This document shows, in pieces, positions 19,601 to 29,912 of a stretch of 63,636 nucleotides of DNA. How positions within the stretch are numbered: the stretch's first letter is position 1; every line of letters begins with the position of its first letter. A model generated the notes under the pieces. The model saw only the letters and a list, made by a program, of their open reading frames with translations. It made no database searches and was not told where the DNA came from. The position numbers and the translations under genes are program-made. The stretch spans positions 1 through 63,636 of the forward strand of contig NZ_AFHI01000021.1 in assembly GCF_000217935.1 (NCBI RefSeq). Reading direction: 5' to 3'. Source of the DNA: Rheinheimera sp. A13L (lineage in GTDB: Bacteria; Pseudomonadota; Gammaproteobacteria; Enterobacterales; Alteromonadaceae).

Positions 19601-20251
19601 ATGAAATCTATTGTAGTATTGATTTCAGGCAGTGGCTCCAATCTGCAGGCTATCTTAGATGCCTGCAGTGCTGGGTTTATCGCTGGTAAAGTCACAGCTG
19701 TTGTATCAAACAAAGCCAAAGCTTATGGCCTGGAGCGGGCCAAAAAAGCCGGAGCTGCAGCATTGGTGCTTGATCATAAAGCTTACGCAGACCGGGCGTC
19801 TTATGATAGGGCTTTGATTGAAACTATTGATCAGCATCAACCTGATCTGGTAGTGCTTGCTGGTTTTATGCGTATTTTAACGCCTGAATTTGTACAGCAT
19901 TATCAAGGCCGCTTACTGAATATTCATCCTTCGTTATTGCCGAAATATCAAGGCTTGAATACCCATCAGCGCGCTATTGATGCAGGGGACACTGAACATG
20001 GCTGCTCAGTGCATTTTGTTACGGCGGAGCTGGACGGCGGTCCTGTCATTTTACAAGCCAAGGTTCCGGTGTTTCCGGGCGATGATGCGGATGTAGTGGC
20101 ACAACGTGTACACGAACAGGAACATCGTATTTATCCATTAGTTGTACGCTGGTTTTGTCAGAACCGTTTACAACAGCAGTCAGATAAGGCATTGTTAGAT
20201 GGCCTTTTATTGTCTGACCATGGATATGCAAATGACCAGGATGACGAATAA
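19601..20251 (+). CDS. purN: Phosphoribosylglycinamide formyltransferase PurN
   Basis: Transfers the formyl group of 10-formyl-THF to GAR in purine synthesis. The 216-residue protein has the N-terminal GAR-binding loop ISGSGSNLQAI (about 8-18), the catalytic NIHPSLLPKYQG segment (Asn/His about 106-108) and the DGGPVI region with the conserved Asp. It lies 8 bases after purM and overlaps the start of the DUF3108 gene. Confidence 0.97.
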   Translation: MKSIVVLISGSGSNLQAILDACSAGFIAGKVTAVVSNKAKAYGLERAKKAGAAALVLDHKAYADRASYDRALIETIDQHQPDLVVLAGFMRILTPEFVQHYQGRLLNIHPSLLPKYQGLNTHQRAIDAGDTEHGCSVHFVTAELDGGPVILQAKVPVFPGDDADVVAQRVHEQEHRIYPLVVRWFCQNRLQQQSDKALLDGLLLSDHGYANDQDDE

Positions 20252-20963
20252 ATGGCGCCTTAGTGCGTCATTTTTTTTACTCTTTTCAAGCCTCTTATCT
20301 GCTGAAGAACCTGCAGCAGTGCCTTCAGCTCAGTTATCAACTTTTGAAGCCAGCTACAATGTATTGCGTTCCGACAAAAAACACGGTGAGGCCAAACGTT
20401 ATGTCAAAGTCACTGAACAAGGTTACGAGTTGGGCTACAGCAGTGATATCAGTTGGCTGATTTTCACAGACAAACGTTCAGAACAATCCTTTTTCAGCAT
20501 CAAAGATGGCCGCATTCAGCCCGGCCGTTATGTAATGAAGCGCACTGGCTCAGGCCCTAACCGTTATTACGAGTTAAACCTGAACTGGGAGAACAAAGAG
20601 CTAAGGGTTGGAAAATCTAAAAAAGTTAAAGCGGTGCAATGGAACGAGCAATGGCTTGACCCTTTGAGTTACCACAGCCAGCTGGCTTTGGATTTAAAAG
20701 CCGGGAAAACTGAATTTGTTTATCAGGTACTGAACCGCCATGGTGAAGAACGTAAGTACAGCTTTAAAGTGGCTGGCGAAGAATGGTTATCTCTGCCCTA
20801 CGGCAAAGTAAAAGCGATACGGATTGAACGCACAGGCACAGGGCCTGACAAACAAGTGTTAGCCTGGGTAGCACCGGAACTGGATTATTTGTTGGTGCGT
20901 TTATGGCAGGCTGAAGACAAGGTCGAACAGTTTGATATTCAGCTGGCGACTTTAAAGCAATAA
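20232..20963 (+). CDS. DUF3108 family exported protein
   Basis: A 243-residue predicted periplasmic protein of the DUF3108 family (function unknown), often found after purMN in gammaproteobacteria. It has a signal peptide (about 1-25, WRLSASFFLLFSSLLSAEEPA) and then an all-beta region with FEASYNVLRSDKKHGEA, SDISWLIFTDKRSEQSFF and WLDPLSYHSQLALDL. The start is taken at 20232, with GGAT six bases before. An ATG at 20241 is possible. The start overlaps purN by 20 bases. Confidence 0.85.
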   Translation: MTRMTNKWRLSASFFLLFSSLLSAEEPAAVPSAQLSTFEASYNVLRSDKKHGEAKRYVKVTEQGYELGYSSDISWLIFTDKRSEQSFFSIKDGRIQPGRYVMKRTGSGPNRYYELNLNWENKELRVGKSKKVKAVQWNEQWLDPLSYHSQLALDLKAGKTEFVYQVLNRHGEERKYSFKVAGEEWLSLPYGKVKAIRIERTGTGPDKQVLAWVAPELDYLLVRLWQAEDKVEQFDIQLATLKQ

Positions 20964-20983
20964 AATATCTTAACCAGAGCCGC

Positions 20984-21748
20984 TTATTGCGGCTCTCCTG
21001 CTTTAAACAATTGTGAATGGCCACTGCTCATCATCTGCCATTGCTCATTTGAGGTCAGTGGCAAAGTCGCAATAATAGTCACTACATCCTTTTCAGTGGT
21101 TTCTTTTGAAAAATCAATATCCACATCCACATCGGACAACAGCGCCACACCAAAAGGCGCTCTTCTTGTGATCCAATGCAGTTTGGTGCTGCAATACGCC
21201 AGCAAGTAATCGCCATCTGATATCAACAAATTAAAAACACCTAACTGCTGCAAAGCCGGACACAAGCTAGCAAGGTAATCAAAAGCCTGCTTCATCTCTG
21301 CAGGTGGTGTAGGGAACTGTTGTTCGAGCGCATTGAGCAGATAACAAAACGCATGTTCGCTGTCGGTTTGTCCTACCACAAGATGTTTGCCGGTCGCTAA
21401 AGCTTCAAAACCATGCAACTGACCATTGTGGGCATAAGTCCAGTAACGCCCCCATAAAGTGCGGGTAAAAGGATGTGTATTTTCAAGCCCCACTCCACCG
21501 CTGTTCGCCTGACGGATATGCGCCACCACAGTGGTACTTTTAATGGGGTAGTCACTGATAAGCCGCGCAATTTCAGACTGATAACTCGGATCGGCATCTT
21601 TAAAAGTACTAACCCCTTTGCCCTGATAAAAAGCCACACCCCAGCCATCTTTATGTGGACCCGTCTTGCCACCCCGCTCCCTTAAGCCTTTAAAGCTAAA
21701 ACAGATATCGGTCGGCACATTGGCTGACATTCCTAATAACTCACACAT
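20984..21748 (-). CDS. Class II glutamine amidotransferase, YafJ-like
   Basis: A 254-residue protein of the YafJ/DUG3-like glutamine amidotransferase family. After removal of Met the N-terminal Cys2 (CELLGMSAN) is the expected nucleophile. Conserved parts include HKDGWGVAFYQGKG (about 32-45), VVAHIRQANSGG (about 73-84) and WTYAHNGQLHGF (about 105-116). There is no synthase partner domain, so it is probably a stand-alone amidase. The substrate is unknown. It is convergent with the DUF3108 gene and divergent from fadE. Confidence 0.88.
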   Translation of the reverse strand: MCELLGMSANVPTDICFSFKGLRERGGKTGPHKDGWGVAFYQGKGVSTFKDADPSYQSEIARLISDYPIKSTTVVAHIRQANSGGVGLENTHPFTRTLWGRYWTYAHNGQLHGFEALATGKHLVVGQTDSEHAFCYLLNALEQQFPTPPAEMKQAFDYLASLCPALQQLGVFNLLISDGDYLLAYCSTKLHWITRRAPFGVALLSDVDVDIDFSKETTEKDVVTIIATLPLTSNEQWQMMSSGHSQLFKAGEPQ

Positions 21749-21874
21749 AAATCAGATAGCTTCCTATACTTGGTAACACGACAGACTGAAGCTGCAACAA
21801 AAGTTGACAGTAAACCAGACTGCAAAGTAAGGAATTACTTGCATCTTTGCAACAGGCACACTACTCTAAGCCAA

Positions 21875-21891
21875 CAGTGGTCAGACCTCTA
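21875..21891 (+). promoter_or_regulatory. FadR-type operator upstream of fadE
   Basis: The 17 bases CAGTGGTCAGACCTCTA carry the complete FadR core TGGTCNGACCT and match the E. coli consensus AACTGGTCGGACCTGTT at 12 of 17 positions. The site ends 17 bases before the fadE ATG, so it lies where a repressor would block transcription or early elongation. FadR control of fadE is established in E. coli. Confidence 0.75.
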
Positions 21892-21908
21892 GTTCTCAGG
21901 AGTAAATT

Positions 21909-24371
21909 ATGGATGTGTTATTTTTTTGGGTAGCCTTGCTTGGCACAGTCGCCGTGCTCGCCTACCACAGAGCAAGTTTAACTATGTTTACAGCCGTCAT
22001 CGCTGCTTTATTAGCTATTGCAACTTTCACTGATACAGTGGGTGTGGTCAGCTGGATCCTGTTTTTAATAGTCGCAGTACCATTAAATGTGGCCAGCATA
22101 CGCCAACAGTACTTAACCAAACCGCTGCTGAAGATGTACCGCAAAATTATGCCGGAAATGTCGACCACAGAAAAAGAAGCCATCGATGCCGGTACCACCT
22201 GGTGGGAAGGCGATTTATTTCGTGGCACGCCAGACTGGCACAAACTGCACAACTATCCAAAGCCACGTTTAAGTGCAGAAGAGCAAGCGTTTTTAGATGG
22301 CCCTTGCGAAGAGTTACTGGCTATAGTAGACGACTGGCATACCACGCACGAACGTGCTGATTTATCACCAGAGGTGTATCAGTACCTGAAAGATCATGGT
22401 TTCTTTGCGATGATCATCAAAAAGCAATACGGTGGTCTGGAGTTTTCTGCTTATGCCCAGTCATGTGTACTGCAAAAATTAACCAGCAAAAGCATGGTGT
22501 TATCCAGCGTCGTTGGTGTGCCTAACTCTTTAGGCCCTGGTGAGCTGTTACAACATTATGGTACTAAAGAGCAACAGGATCATTACCTGCCTCGTTTAGC
22601 CAAAGGTTTAGAAATTCCTTGTTTTGCTTTAACCAGCCCGGAAGCAGGCTCTGATGCAGGCGCTATTCCGGATGTGGGTATTGTTTGTAAAGGCGAATGG
22701 GAAGGTCAGGAAATTATTGGTATGCGCCTGACCTGGAACAAGCGTTATATCACGCTGGCTCCTATTGCCACTGTATTGGGTTTAGCCTTTAAAATGCATG
22801 ACCCGGACGGATTATTAGGCGATCAAAAAGATTTAGGCATCACTTGTGCTCTGATCCCGGTCTCAACGCCTGGCGTTAAAATTGGCCGTCGTCACTTCCC
22901 GCTGAACGTACCATTCCAGAATGGTCCTACTCAGGGTGAAGAAGTTTTTGTTCCACTGGACTACATCATAGGTGGACCAAAAATGGCCGGTCAGGGCTGG
23001 CGTATGCTGGTGGAATGTTTGTCAGTAGGCCGGGCTATCACGCTGCCGTCAAACAGCACTGGTGGCATCAAGGCAGCCGCTTTGTTAACAGGTGCTTATG
23101 CCCGTATTCGTCGTCAGTTCAAACTGCCTATAGGTAAAATGGAAGGTATTGAAGAAGCACTGGCTCGTATTGGTGGTTATGCCTATATGGCAGAAGCCTC
23201 GACTACTATGTCGGTAGGTTCTATCGACTTGGGCGAAAAACCATCTGTGATTTCGGCTATTACCAAGTTCCATATGACAGAGCGTATGCGTCAGGCCATT
23301 ACTGATGCTATGGATATTCATGGTGGTAAAGGCATCTGTATGGGCCCAAACAACTATTTAGCCCGTGGTTATCAGGGCGCTCCAGTTGCTATCACTGTGG
23401 AAGGTGCCAATATTCTGACCCGTAATATGATTATTTATGGTCAGGGTGCTATTCGTTGCCATCCTTTTGTATTGGCGGAATTACAGGCTGCTGGTTTAGA
23501 AGATGAACGTGCTGCAGTCACTGCTTTTGATCATGCGTTATTTGGTCATATTGGCTTTAGCATCAGCAACTTCTTCCGTGCTTTATGGTTAGGCTTAAGC
23601 AATTCAGCCTTTTCTTCAAGCCCTTATGCAGATGCCACGGCTAAATACTACAAACAAATGAACAGATACAGTGCTGCGTTGGCGTTAATGTCTGATGTTG
23701 CTATGGGTACTATGGGTGGTGACTTAAAACGCCGTGAGCGTATCTCTGCCCGTTTAGGCGATATGTTATCCATGTTGTATCTGACCTCTACTGTACTGAA
23801 GCGTTATAACGACGATGGCCGTCCGGCGCAGGATTTACCTTTAGTGCAATGGGCTTGTGAAGACAATATGTACAAAGCTCAGGTCGCTCTGGATGAAATG
23901 CTGGATAACTTCCCGAATCGTGTTGTAGGTTCAGTTCTTGGCAAGCTGCTATTCCCTTGGGGTCGCACTTTACGCAAGCCTTCTGATCAGCTGGATCATC
24001 AGGTGTCCCGTATTATGCAAACACCTTGTGAAGCCCGCAGTCGCTTAGGTACTAATCTTTACCTGACGCTGGAACCAAACAACCAGATCGGTTTAATTGA
24101 AAAAGCTCTGACCGACATTCTGGCCGCCGAACCTATCTTCGACAAAGTGGTGCATGCTGCCAATAAACGTCTGCCATTCTTCCGCTTACACGAAGTCGCA
24201 GCTTTAGGTTTAGAGCTGGGTGTGATCACTGAAGCTGAAGCAGAGAAGCTGCGGGTGGCTGAACAAGGCCGTCTGCACACCATCAACGTGGATGATTTTG
24301 ATCCAATTGAACTGGCTGCTGATAAATCATTATTTGATGAAAAGCCAAAAGCAAAATCTGTAGCCGCTTAA
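21909..24371 (+). CDS. fadE: Acyl-CoA dehydrogenase FadE
   Basis: First dehydrogenation of fatty-acid beta-oxidation. The 820-residue FadE-type enzyme is much longer than ordinary acyl-CoA dehydrogenases. It has N-terminal membrane segments (about 3-20, 26-42 and 45-63), then the acyl-CoA dehydrogenase core (about 115-520) with [29 protein letters not shown] and [23 protein letters not shown], and a long C-terminal FadE extension (about 560-800). AGGAG lies 9 bases before the ATG. A FadR operator is upstream and a terminator follows. It stands alone as a single-gene transcript. Confidence 0.97.
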   Translation: MDVLFFWVALLGTVAVLAYHRASLTMFTAVIAALLAIATFTDTVGVVSWILFLIVAVPLNVASIRQQYLTKPLLKMYRKIMPEMSTTEKEAIDAGTTWWEGDLFRGTPDWHKLHNYPKPRLSAEEQAFLDGPCEELLAIVDDWHTTHERADLSPEVYQYLKDHGFFAMIIKKQYGGLEFSAYAQSCVLQKLTSKSMVLSSVVGVPNSLGPGELLQHYGTKEQQDHYLPRLAKGLEIPCFALTSPEAGSDAGAIPDVGIVCKGEWEGQEIIGMRLTWNKRYITLAPIATVLGLAFKMHDPDGLLGDQKDLGITCALIPVSTPGVKIGRRHFPLNVPFQNGPTQGEEVFVPLDYIIGGPKMAGQGWRMLVECLSVGRAITLPSNSTGGIKAAALLTGAYARIRRQFKLPIGKMEGIEEALARIGGYAYMAEASTTMSVGSIDLGEKPSVISAITKFHMTERMRQAITDAMDIHGGKGICMGPNNYLARGYQGAPVAITVEGANILTRNMIIYGQGAIRCHPFVLAELQAAGLEDERAAVTAFDHALFGHIGFSISNFFRALWLGLSNSAFSSSPYADATAKYYKQMNRYSAALALMSDVAMGTMGGDLKRRERISARLGDMLSMLYLTSTVLKRYNDDGRPAQDLPLVQWACEDNMYKAQVALDEMLDNFPNRVVGSVLGKLLFPWGRTLRKPSDQLDHQVSRIMQTPCEARSRLGTNLYLTLEPNNQIGLIEKALTDILAAEPIFDKVVHAANKRLPFFRLHEVAALGLELGVITEAEAEKLRVAEQGRLHTINVDDFDPIELAADKSLFDEKPKAKSVAA

Positions 24372-24390
24372 GCTGCAACTGCTCAAATCG

Positions 24391-24415
24391 AGCCTGCCCT
24401 GTGCAGGCTTTTTTT
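24391..24415 (+). terminator. Terminator of fadE
   Basis: A stem AGCCTGC/GCAGGCT (24391-24397 with 24403-24409), loop CCTGT, and a run of eight T, 19 bases after the fadE stop. Confidence 0.9.
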
Positions 24416-24549
24416 ATGCCTGTGAAAATACGGGGTTCAGAGATTTAGATAAAGATAAAGGTAAAGATCAGGAAGAGCATTAAACAGAAGGCAGAGAGTG
24501 CGGGGGGTTGTGGTATGCAATGTTGCAGCTTTTCAGAACACCAGAAAGC

Positions 24550-24571
24550 AAAAAACAGCATTGCTGCTGTT
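24550..24571 (-). terminator. Terminator of the Pro-Arg-His-Pro tRNA operon
   Basis: On the minus strand a stem AACAGCA/TGCTGTT (24554-24560 with 24565-24571) with loop GCAA is followed by a run of T. It ends transcription 16 bases after the last tRNA. Confidence 0.75.
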
Positions 24572-24587
24572 ATTTTTACTGGGAGAA

Positions 24588-24664
24588 TGGTCGGTGATGC
24601 AAGATTCGAACTTGCGACCCCTTGGACCCAAACCAAGTGCGCTACCAAGCTGCGCTAATCACCG
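24588..24664 (-). tRNA. tRNA-Pro (anticodon TGG), copy 2
   Basis: A 77-base cloverleaf with acceptor CGGTGAT/ATCACCG, anticodon loop TTTGGGA (anticodon TGG), discriminator A and encoded CCA. It is base-for-base identical to the first gene of the operon, so Pro genes flank the Arg and His genes. It is last in the transcript. Confidence 0.97.
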
Positions 24665-24683
24665 ACATATAACCTCTTCTAAA

Positions 24684-24759
24684 TGGGGTGGCTGATGGGG
24701 CTCGAACCCACGACAACCGGAATCACAATCCGGGACTCTACCAACTGAGCTACAGCCAC
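24684..24759 (-). tRNA. tRNA-His (anticodon GTG)
   Basis: The anticodon loop TTGTGAT places GTG. The acceptor stem is GTGGCTG/CAGCCAC, with discriminator C and encoded CCA. The base before the gene (24760) supplies the extra G-1 that HisRS needs, and it is opposite the discriminator C. Third gene of the four-tRNA operon. Confidence 0.97.
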
Positions 24760-24786
24760 CACGGTAGAACTTTCTTCATGTTGCAA

Positions 24787-24863
<77 letters not shown>

Positions 24864-24892
24864 CAAATTCGAGGCCGCTAGGCTCTCTTAAA

Positions 24893-24969
24893 TGGTCGGT
24901 GATGCAAGATTCGAACTTGCGACCCCTTGGACCCAAACCAAGTGCGCTACCAAGCTGCGCTAATCACCG
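24893..24969 (-). tRNA. tRNA-Pro (anticodon TGG), copy 1
   Basis: First gene of the minus-strand tRNA operon. It has the same 77-base sequence as the Pro gene at the other end, with anticodon TGG, discriminator A and encoded CCA. The identity extends a few bases into both flanks, which suggests a recent duplication or gene conversion. Confidence 0.97.
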
Positions 24970-24998
24970 ACTTCGCTACACTACTGCAACGGGGCGGA

Positions 24999-25027
24999 AT
25001 ATTACAGCCCAACCCTTGGAGCGTCAA
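24999..25027 (-). promoter_or_regulatory. Promoter of the tRNA operon
   Basis: On the minus strand TTGACG (25022-25027) and TAATAT (24999-25004) are exactly 17 bases apart. A GC-rich discriminator (TCCGCCCCG) follows, typical of stringently controlled stable-RNA promoters. The predicted start is about 23 bases before tRNA-Pro copy 1. Confidence 0.85.
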
Positions 25028-25212
25028 ACCTTTTTTGCAGCTAAAAAACTGATTGCTTAATATTTGAACCTATTTGCTGTAAAAGGCATCAATAGCGCGA
25101 AAATATGCTGTTTTTTTAACTTTTTACGCCACTTAAACTGATCTGCTTGGCCTCTTTGCCGTAGCTGTGCGAAAATACAAATCCTCAGGTTTCAGGTCAA
25201 CAGAGCAGTTTT

Positions 25213-26070
25213 ATGGCAGCACAAATCATAGATGGCAAAGCGGTAGCTCAATCTACCCGTCAACAGGTCGCATTAAGAGTTCAGCAACGCCTCGCAGCAG
25301 GGAAAAGAGCTCCTGGCCTTGCGGTAGTACTGGTAGGTATGGATGCTGCGTCTCAGGTCTATGTAGGCAGTAAACGTAAAGCCTGTGAAGAAGTAGGTTT
25401 TGAGTCCTTTTCTTATGATTTGCCTTCAAGTACCACTCAGCAACAGTTATTCGATTTAATCGACACTCTAAACGCCGACACTAAAGTGGACGGTATTCTG
25501 GTGCAATTGCCTCTGCCAGCCGGCTTAGACGCTTCTGCCATTCTGGAACGCATTCATCCACTCAAAGATGTCGATGGTTTCCATCCTTACAATATTGGCC
25601 GTTTGGCTCAGCGTATGCCTGCCCTGCGCCCTTGTACACCCAAAGGCATCATTAAGCTGCTGCAAAGCACTGGTATTCAAATCCGTGGTATGGATGCTGT
25701 GGTTGTAGGAGCCTCTAACATTGTAGGCCGCCCTATGGCATTGGAGCTGTTATTAGCAGGTTGCACTACAACCGTCTGCCATAAGTTCACCAAACAGCTG
25801 GAACAGCATGTACGCCGAGCTGATTTAGTGGTGGTGGCTGTAGGCAAGCCTGAATTTATTCCGGGCGACTGGATTAAACCTGGTGCGCTGGTGATTGATG
25901 TGGGTATTAACCGTTTAGAATCCGGCAAACTGGTTGGTGATGTTGAATTTGATAAAGCCAAAGAGCACGCGCGTTTTATTACGCCAGTGCCTGGTGGTGT
26001 AGGCCCTATGACAGTAGCTTGTCTGATTGAAAATACTTTAGAAGCCTGTGAGCAGTTCCACGATCAATAG
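25213..26070 (+). CDS. folD: Bifunctional methylenetetrahydrofolate dehydrogenase/cyclohydrolase FolD
   Basis: Interconverts 5,10-methylene-THF and 10-formyl-THF, the one-carbon donor for PurN and formyl-Met. The 285-residue protein has the catalytic segment [22 protein letters not shown] (Tyr and Lys near 50-56), [10 protein letters not shown] (about 96-105), the NADP loop [13 protein letters not shown] (about 163-175) and the C-terminal [10 protein letters not shown]. It stands alone between the tRNA operon and convergent cysS. Confidence 0.97.
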   Translation: MAAQIIDGKAVAQSTRQQVALRVQQRLAAGKRAPGLAVVLVGMDAASQVYVGSKRKACEEVGFESFSYDLPSSTTQQQLFDLIDTLNADTKVDGILVQLPLPAGLDASAILERIHPLKDVDGFHPYNIGRLAQRMPALRPCTPKGIIKLLQSTGIQIRGMDAVVVGASNIVGRPMALELLLAGCTTTVCHKFTKQLEQHVRRADLVVVAVGKPEFIPGDWIKPGALVIDVGINRLESGKLVGDVEFDKAKEHARFITPVPGGVGPMTVACLIENTLEACEQFHDQ

Positions 26071-26090
26071 TCAGATGCAACCATAAATGA

Positions 26091-26124
26091 AAAAGGGGCA
26101 GAGCTAAAACTCTGCCCCTTTTTA
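26091..26124. terminator. Bidirectional terminator between folD and cysS
   Basis: A stem AAGGGGCAGAG/CTCTGCCCCTT (26093-26103 with 26110-26120) with a 6-base loop, an A run on one side and a T run on the other. It serves the convergent folD and cysS genes. Confidence 0.9.
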
Positions 26125-26134
26125 TTGGAGACTA

Positions 26135-27514
26135 TTAACCCCGGCGCCAGGTCGTTATGCCAGCTTTATCTTCCAGAATAATACCCTTAGCAACCAACGC
26201 ATCACGGGCAGCATCAGCTGCAGCCCAGTCTTTGTTCGCTCGTGCTGTATTACGCTGTGCGATTAATGCTTCAATTTCCGCCACATCATCAGAATCCGTG
26301 CCTGATTGTAAAAAGGTCTCTGCATCGCCCTGCAAAATACCCATCACACTGCCGAGTTTGATCAAAAGGCCTGCCAGCTGTGAGGCTTTGGCTGGATCTG
26401 TGGCTTTTTCTTTGTTGATATCACGCGCCAGTTCAAATAACACAGGCAAAGCCAGGGCTGTATTGAAGTCATCATCCATAGCCGCACTGAAGGTTTTGAC
26501 ATAGTCATTGTTCATATCAACATCTGCCGCAGGCTTGACCTCACGCAAGGCTGTGTATAAACGGCCTAAAGCAGAATGCGCCTGCAGTAAGTTTTCAGCC
26601 GAATAATTCAGCTGGCTGCGGTAATGGCTGGAAATCAGGAAATAACGCACAGCTTCAGCGTTGTAATCTGCCAGTACATCTTTCACAGTAAAGAAGTTGC
26701 CTAAAGATTTAGACATTTTTTCTTTATCCACCTGCACCATACCTGTATGGATCCAGGTATTAACGTACGGCGTGTCATGCGCGCAGCAAGACTGAGCGAT
26801 TTCATTTTCATGGTGCGGGAACTGTAAATCTGAACCACCGCCATGAATATCAAAATGCTTACCTAAATGTTTTGCACTCATGGCCGAACATTCGATATGC
26901 CAGCCTGGACGGCCTTCTCCCCAAGGAGATGACCAGCTTGGCTCGTTTGGCTTGGCCATTTTCCACAAGACAAAATCCAGCGGATCGTCTTTGGCCTGAT
27001 CAATTTCAACCCGGGCGCCTGATTGCAGCATGTCCAGATTCTGCTGACTCAACTGACCATAAGCTTCGTATTTACTGACATCAAACAGCACATCACCATC
27101 AGAGGCTATATAGGCATACCCTTTCGCCACCAAAGTTTCTATCAGCTCAATAATTTCGGCCATATGAGTGGTGACCCGGGGTTCAATATCGGCAGGCATT
27201 AACCCCAGAGCTTTAAAGTCATCGTGCATAGCGACCGTATAACGAGCCGTTAAAGCGTCACAGCTTTCACCGTTTTCATTAGCTCTTTTGATAATTTTGT
27301 CGTCTACATCTGTGATGTTACGCACATAAGTCACATCATAACCGCTGAAACGTAAGTAACGGTTCATCACATCAAAAGCGACATAAGTACGGGCGTGGCC
27401 AACATGACAGAAATCATAAATAGTGATGCCGCAGACATACATAGAAACTTTGCCAGGCACTAAAGGCACAAAAGACTCTTTTTTACGGGTCAGGGTGTTA
27501 AAAATCTGCAGCAT
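26135..27514 (-). CDS. cysS: Cysteinyl-tRNA synthetase
   Basis: A class I synthetase for tRNA-Cys. The 459-residue monomer has the zinc-site Cys in VCGITIYD (Cys28), the HIGH-type motif HVGHART (about 37-43), the zinc-binding GWHIECSAM and [18 protein letters not shown] segments, and KMSKS ([10 protein letters not shown], about 268-277). A helical anticodon-binding domain forms the C-terminus. It is divergent from ppiB, with 193 bases between starts. Confidence 0.98.
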   Translation of the reverse strand: MLQIFNTLTRKKESFVPLVPGKVSMYVCGITIYDFCHVGHARTYVAFDVMNRYLRFSGYDVTYVRNITDVDDKIIKRANENGESCDALTARYTVAMHDDFKALGLMPADIEPRVTTHMAEIIELIETLVAKGYAYIASDGDVLFDVSKYEAYGQLSQQNLDMLQSGARVEIDQAKDDPLDFVLWKMAKPNEPSWSSPWGEGRPGWHIECSAMSAKHLGKHFDIHGGGSDLQFPHHENEIAQSCCAHDTPYVNTWIHTGMVQVDKEKMSKSLGNFFTVKDVLADYNAEAVRYFLISSHYRSQLNYSAENLLQAHSALGRLYTALREVKPAADVDMNNDYVKTFSAAMDDDFNTALALPVLFELARDINKEKATDPAKASQLAGLLIKLGSVMGILQGDAETFLQSGTDSDDVAEIEALIAQRNTARANKDWAAADAARDALVAKGIILEDKAGITTWRRG

Positions 27515-27648
27515 GGGCTCCTCGGGAAATCATCAAATCATCGGTCACAAAGTGCAACAGTGTAACATTAGCAAATGCCTTGAGCTATCCTCGCTTTGTC
27601 GCTTTGTTCAATCCCCAGAGGATACTGAATTCTTCATCTTGAAGTTAC

Positions 27649-27677
27649 TTGGGTATATACGACAGCTGCGGTACACT
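27649..27677 (+). promoter_or_regulatory. Candidate promoter of ppiB-lpxH
   Basis: TTGGGT (27649-27654) and TACACT (27672-27677) are 17 bases apart, 30 bases upstream of the ppiB ATG. Each box has two mismatches to consensus. Confidence 0.5.
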
Positions 27678-27707
27678 ATCGCCGTTTTTAAGCCACAGGA
27701 GATGATC

Positions 27708-28202
27708 ATGGTTAGCTTACATACCAATTTTGGTGTTATTAAACTGGCATTATTTGCCGACAAAGCCCCTGCAACAGTCGAAAACTTTTTGAATTACGTA
27801 AAAGAAGGTTTTTATGACAACACCATTTTTCACCGTGTGATCAATGGCTTTATGATCCAGGGTGGCGGTTTTACTCCTGACATGGAACAAAAAGAACCAG
27901 GCAATCCAATCAAAAACGAAGCAAATAACAAAGTGGCTAACAAAGCCGGCACTGTGGCCATGGCCCGTACCAGCGACCCGCATTCTGCGACTTGCCAGTT
28001 CTTTATCAACGTGGCCAACAACGACTTTTTAGATTTCAGCTCTGAAACTTCTCAGGGTTGGGGTTACTGTGTATTCGGCGAAGTAGTCGAAGGTATGGAT
28101 GTGATCAACAAAATCAAAACTGTGTCCACTGGCCGCAAGTTTGGTCATGCTGACGTACCAAACGATGCAGTGATCATCGAAAAAGCAGAAATCCATGGCT
28201 AA
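27708..28202 (+). CDS. ppiB: Cytoplasmic peptidyl-prolyl cis-trans isomerase B
   Basis: A cyclophilin-type prolyl isomerase. The 164-residue protein starts MVSLHTNFG and carries the active-site segments [14 protein letters not shown] (about 44-57), [18 protein letters not shown] (about 85-102) and [16 protein letters not shown]. It has no signal peptide, so it is the cytoplasmic PpiB form. AGGAG precedes the ATG by 6 bases. The last codons overlap the lpxH start (ATGGCTAA), so translation is coupled. Confidence 0.96.
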   Translation: MVSLHTNFGVIKLALFADKAPATVENFLNYVKEGFYDNTIFHRVINGFMIQGGGFTPDMEQKEPGNPIKNEANNKVANKAGTVAMARTSDPHSATCQFFINVANNDFLDFSSETSQGWGYCVFGEVVEGMDVINKIKTVSTGRKFGHADVPNDAVIIEKAEIHG

Positions 28203-28950
28203 AGGCCACAGCCTTTTTATTGCCGATCTGCATTTAAGTGAACAACGCCCGGATATTACCGCGGCGTTTTTGCTTTTTTTACAGCAAAAAGCCGCAGAGG
28301 CCGATGCGCTTTATATTCTGGGCGACTTGTTTGAAGTCTGGATTGGTGACGATAACCCTTCGCCTTTACTGGCTGAAGTTGCTACTGCCATCAAAGCTTT
28401 AACCGACAGCGCGATACCCGTCTATTTTTGCCACGGCAACCGAGACTTTTTGCTTGGCCAAAAATTTGCCAGGCGCTCTGGCATGCAGTTGCTTGAACCT
28501 CTGACCGTGGTTGATTTATATGGCACCCCAACTTTACTGATGCACGGAGATTCGCTCTGCACTCTGGATATTGGTTATCAGAAGTTTCGGGCCTGGTGGG
28601 ATCAAAAGTGGTGGCAAAAGCTAATACTGTCGTTACCGCTGTGGTACCGGCAACATCTGGCACGCAAAGCACGCCGTGTCAGTGCCATGGATAAACAAGG
28701 AAAAACATCCGACATTATGGATGTAACGCCGGATGAAGTGCCTAAAGTCATGGCTCAGTATCAGGTGCAGCATTTAATTCATGGTCACACCCACAGACCT
28801 GCAGTGCATTCATTGCAAGGTGCCGATGGCAGCGCAGCACAACGTTATGTGTTAGGTGACTGGTATAGCCAAAGCTCTTATCTGGATGTTTCCGCCTCTG
28901 ACTGGCAATTGCACTTTAACCCCCTGTCCCGGGCCCAGGCTTCAGAATAA
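28195..28950 (+). CDS. lpxH: UDP-2,3-diacylglucosamine diphosphatase LpxH
   Basis: A peripheral membrane enzyme of lipid A synthesis that cleaves UDP-2,3-diacylglucosamine to lipid X. The 251-residue protein has the metallophosphoesterase motifs DLHLSE (about 10-15), [11 protein letters not shown] (about 43-53), GNRDFLLG (about 82-89) and HGHTHRP (about 197-203) for the two manganese ions. The ATG overlaps the ppiB stop by 8 bases. It is followed 19 bases on by miaE. Confidence 0.96.
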   Translation: MAKGHSLFIADLHLSEQRPDITAAFLLFLQQKAAEADALYILGDLFEVWIGDDNPSPLLAEVATAIKALTDSAIPVYFCHGNRDFLLGQKFARRSGMQLLEPLTVVDLYGTPTLLMHGDSLCTLDIGYQKFRAWWDQKWWQKLILSLPLWYRQHLARKARRVSAMDKQGKTSDIMDVTPDEVPKVMAQYQVQHLIHGHTHRPAVHSLQGADGSAAQRYVLGDWYSQSSYLDVSASDWQLHFNPLSRAQASE

Positions 28951-28969
28951 ACAGCGTACTGAGATTTTT

Positions 28970-29737
28970 ATGAGTTTTACCGAATTACTTCAGCCCATTC
29001 ACCAGTTTCTCCAGTGTGAGACGCCAGACAGCTGGTTAGTGGAAGCACAAAAGCCAGAACGGCTGCCTGTGCTATTACAGGACCACTTGATCTGTGAATT
29101 AAAAGCGGCTCAAACCGCTATGTATCTGCTGCGCCGTTATGCCTGTGATAAAGACAGCTCTTTAACTTTACTGAACTGGCTAAAGCCTTTTGAAGATTTT
29201 GCTTATCGTTTTAACGGTGATATTCAAAGTTTAAAGCAGGCTGAAAAACTGAATAAAAGCATTATAGGCCGTTCTGATTTTGCTCACTCGGATCGTATTA
29301 TCGATCGCATGGTGTTACTGATCCGCGAAGAACTGCATCATTTTTGTCAGGTGCTGGAGATTATGCTGGACAGAGGCATTCCCTACGAAAATATCACCGC
29401 CAGTCGTTACGCTAAAACCCTGATCCAGAACTGCAAAACCCATGAACCGCAAATTCTGATCGATAAACTGATATGTGGCGCTTATATCGAAGCCCGCTCC
29501 TGTGAGCGCTTCGCTAAACTCGCTGAATTTGTTGACCCGGAGTTAGCCAGCTTTTATACCTCTTTGCTACGTTCCGAGGCCCGGCATTTTGCGGACTATC
29601 TGGAACTGGCTCAGGTGATCTCCAAATCCGATATTACAGAAAGAGTTCGCTTTTTTGGTAAGCTCGAAGCTGAACTGATCTCAAGCCCTGATGCGGATTT
29701 TAAGTTCCATAGCGGTACCCCCATTACGGCCATTTAA
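28970..29737 (+). CDS. miaE: tRNA 2-methylthio-N6-isopentenyladenosine-37 hydroxylase MiaE
   Basis: A non-heme diiron monooxygenase that hydroxylates ms2i6A37 to ms2io6A37 in tRNAs reading UNN codons. The 255-residue all-helical protein carries four-helix-bundle iron ligands: CELKAAQTAMYLLRRYA (Glu), REELHHFCQVLEIM (EExxH), EARSCERFAKLAE, and SEARHFADYLELA (ExxH). The start is the ATG at 28970, and longer in-frame extensions run back into lpxH. It probably shares the ppiB-lpxH transcript. Confidence 0.93.
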   Translation: MSFTELLQPIHQFLQCETPDSWLVEAQKPERLPVLLQDHLICELKAAQTAMYLLRRYACDKDSSLTLLNWLKPFEDFAYRFNGDIQSLKQAEKLNKSIIGRSDFAHSDRIIDRMVLLIREELHHFCQVLEIMLDRGIPYENITASRYAKTLIQNCKTHEPQILIDKLICGAYIEARSCERFAKLAEFVDPELASFYTSLLRSEARHFADYLELAQVISKSDITERVRFFGKLEAELISSPDADFKFHSGTPITAI

Positions 29738-29750
29738 GGCCGTTATTTCT
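29724..29750 (+). terminator. Possible terminator overlapping the miaE stop
   Basis: A stem ACGGCC/GGCCGT (29726-29731 with 29738-29743) spans the TAA stop and is followed by TATTTCT. The stem is short and the T tract imperfect. Confidence 0.45.
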
Positions 29751-29823
29751 AGCCATTTAAACCTCTGTAACTGCTGCTCTGAACCAGCTTTGCTCTGCTT
29801 ACTACAGATTTTCTGCTTTAAAC

Positions 29824-29852
29824 TTGACGAACCTCGTTCTATTAGCCATAAC
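29824..29852 (+). promoter_or_regulatory. Promoter of the Yip1-family gene
   Basis: TTGACG (29824-29829) and CATAAC (29847-29852) are exactly 17 bases apart and lie 60 bases upstream of the ATG at 29913. Confidence 0.6.
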
Positions 29853-29912
29853 AAAGGTAAGGGTTTGTTCTGTGCCCTGTAATGAACAACGTAGTAGCCA
29901 AGGATAACAACT

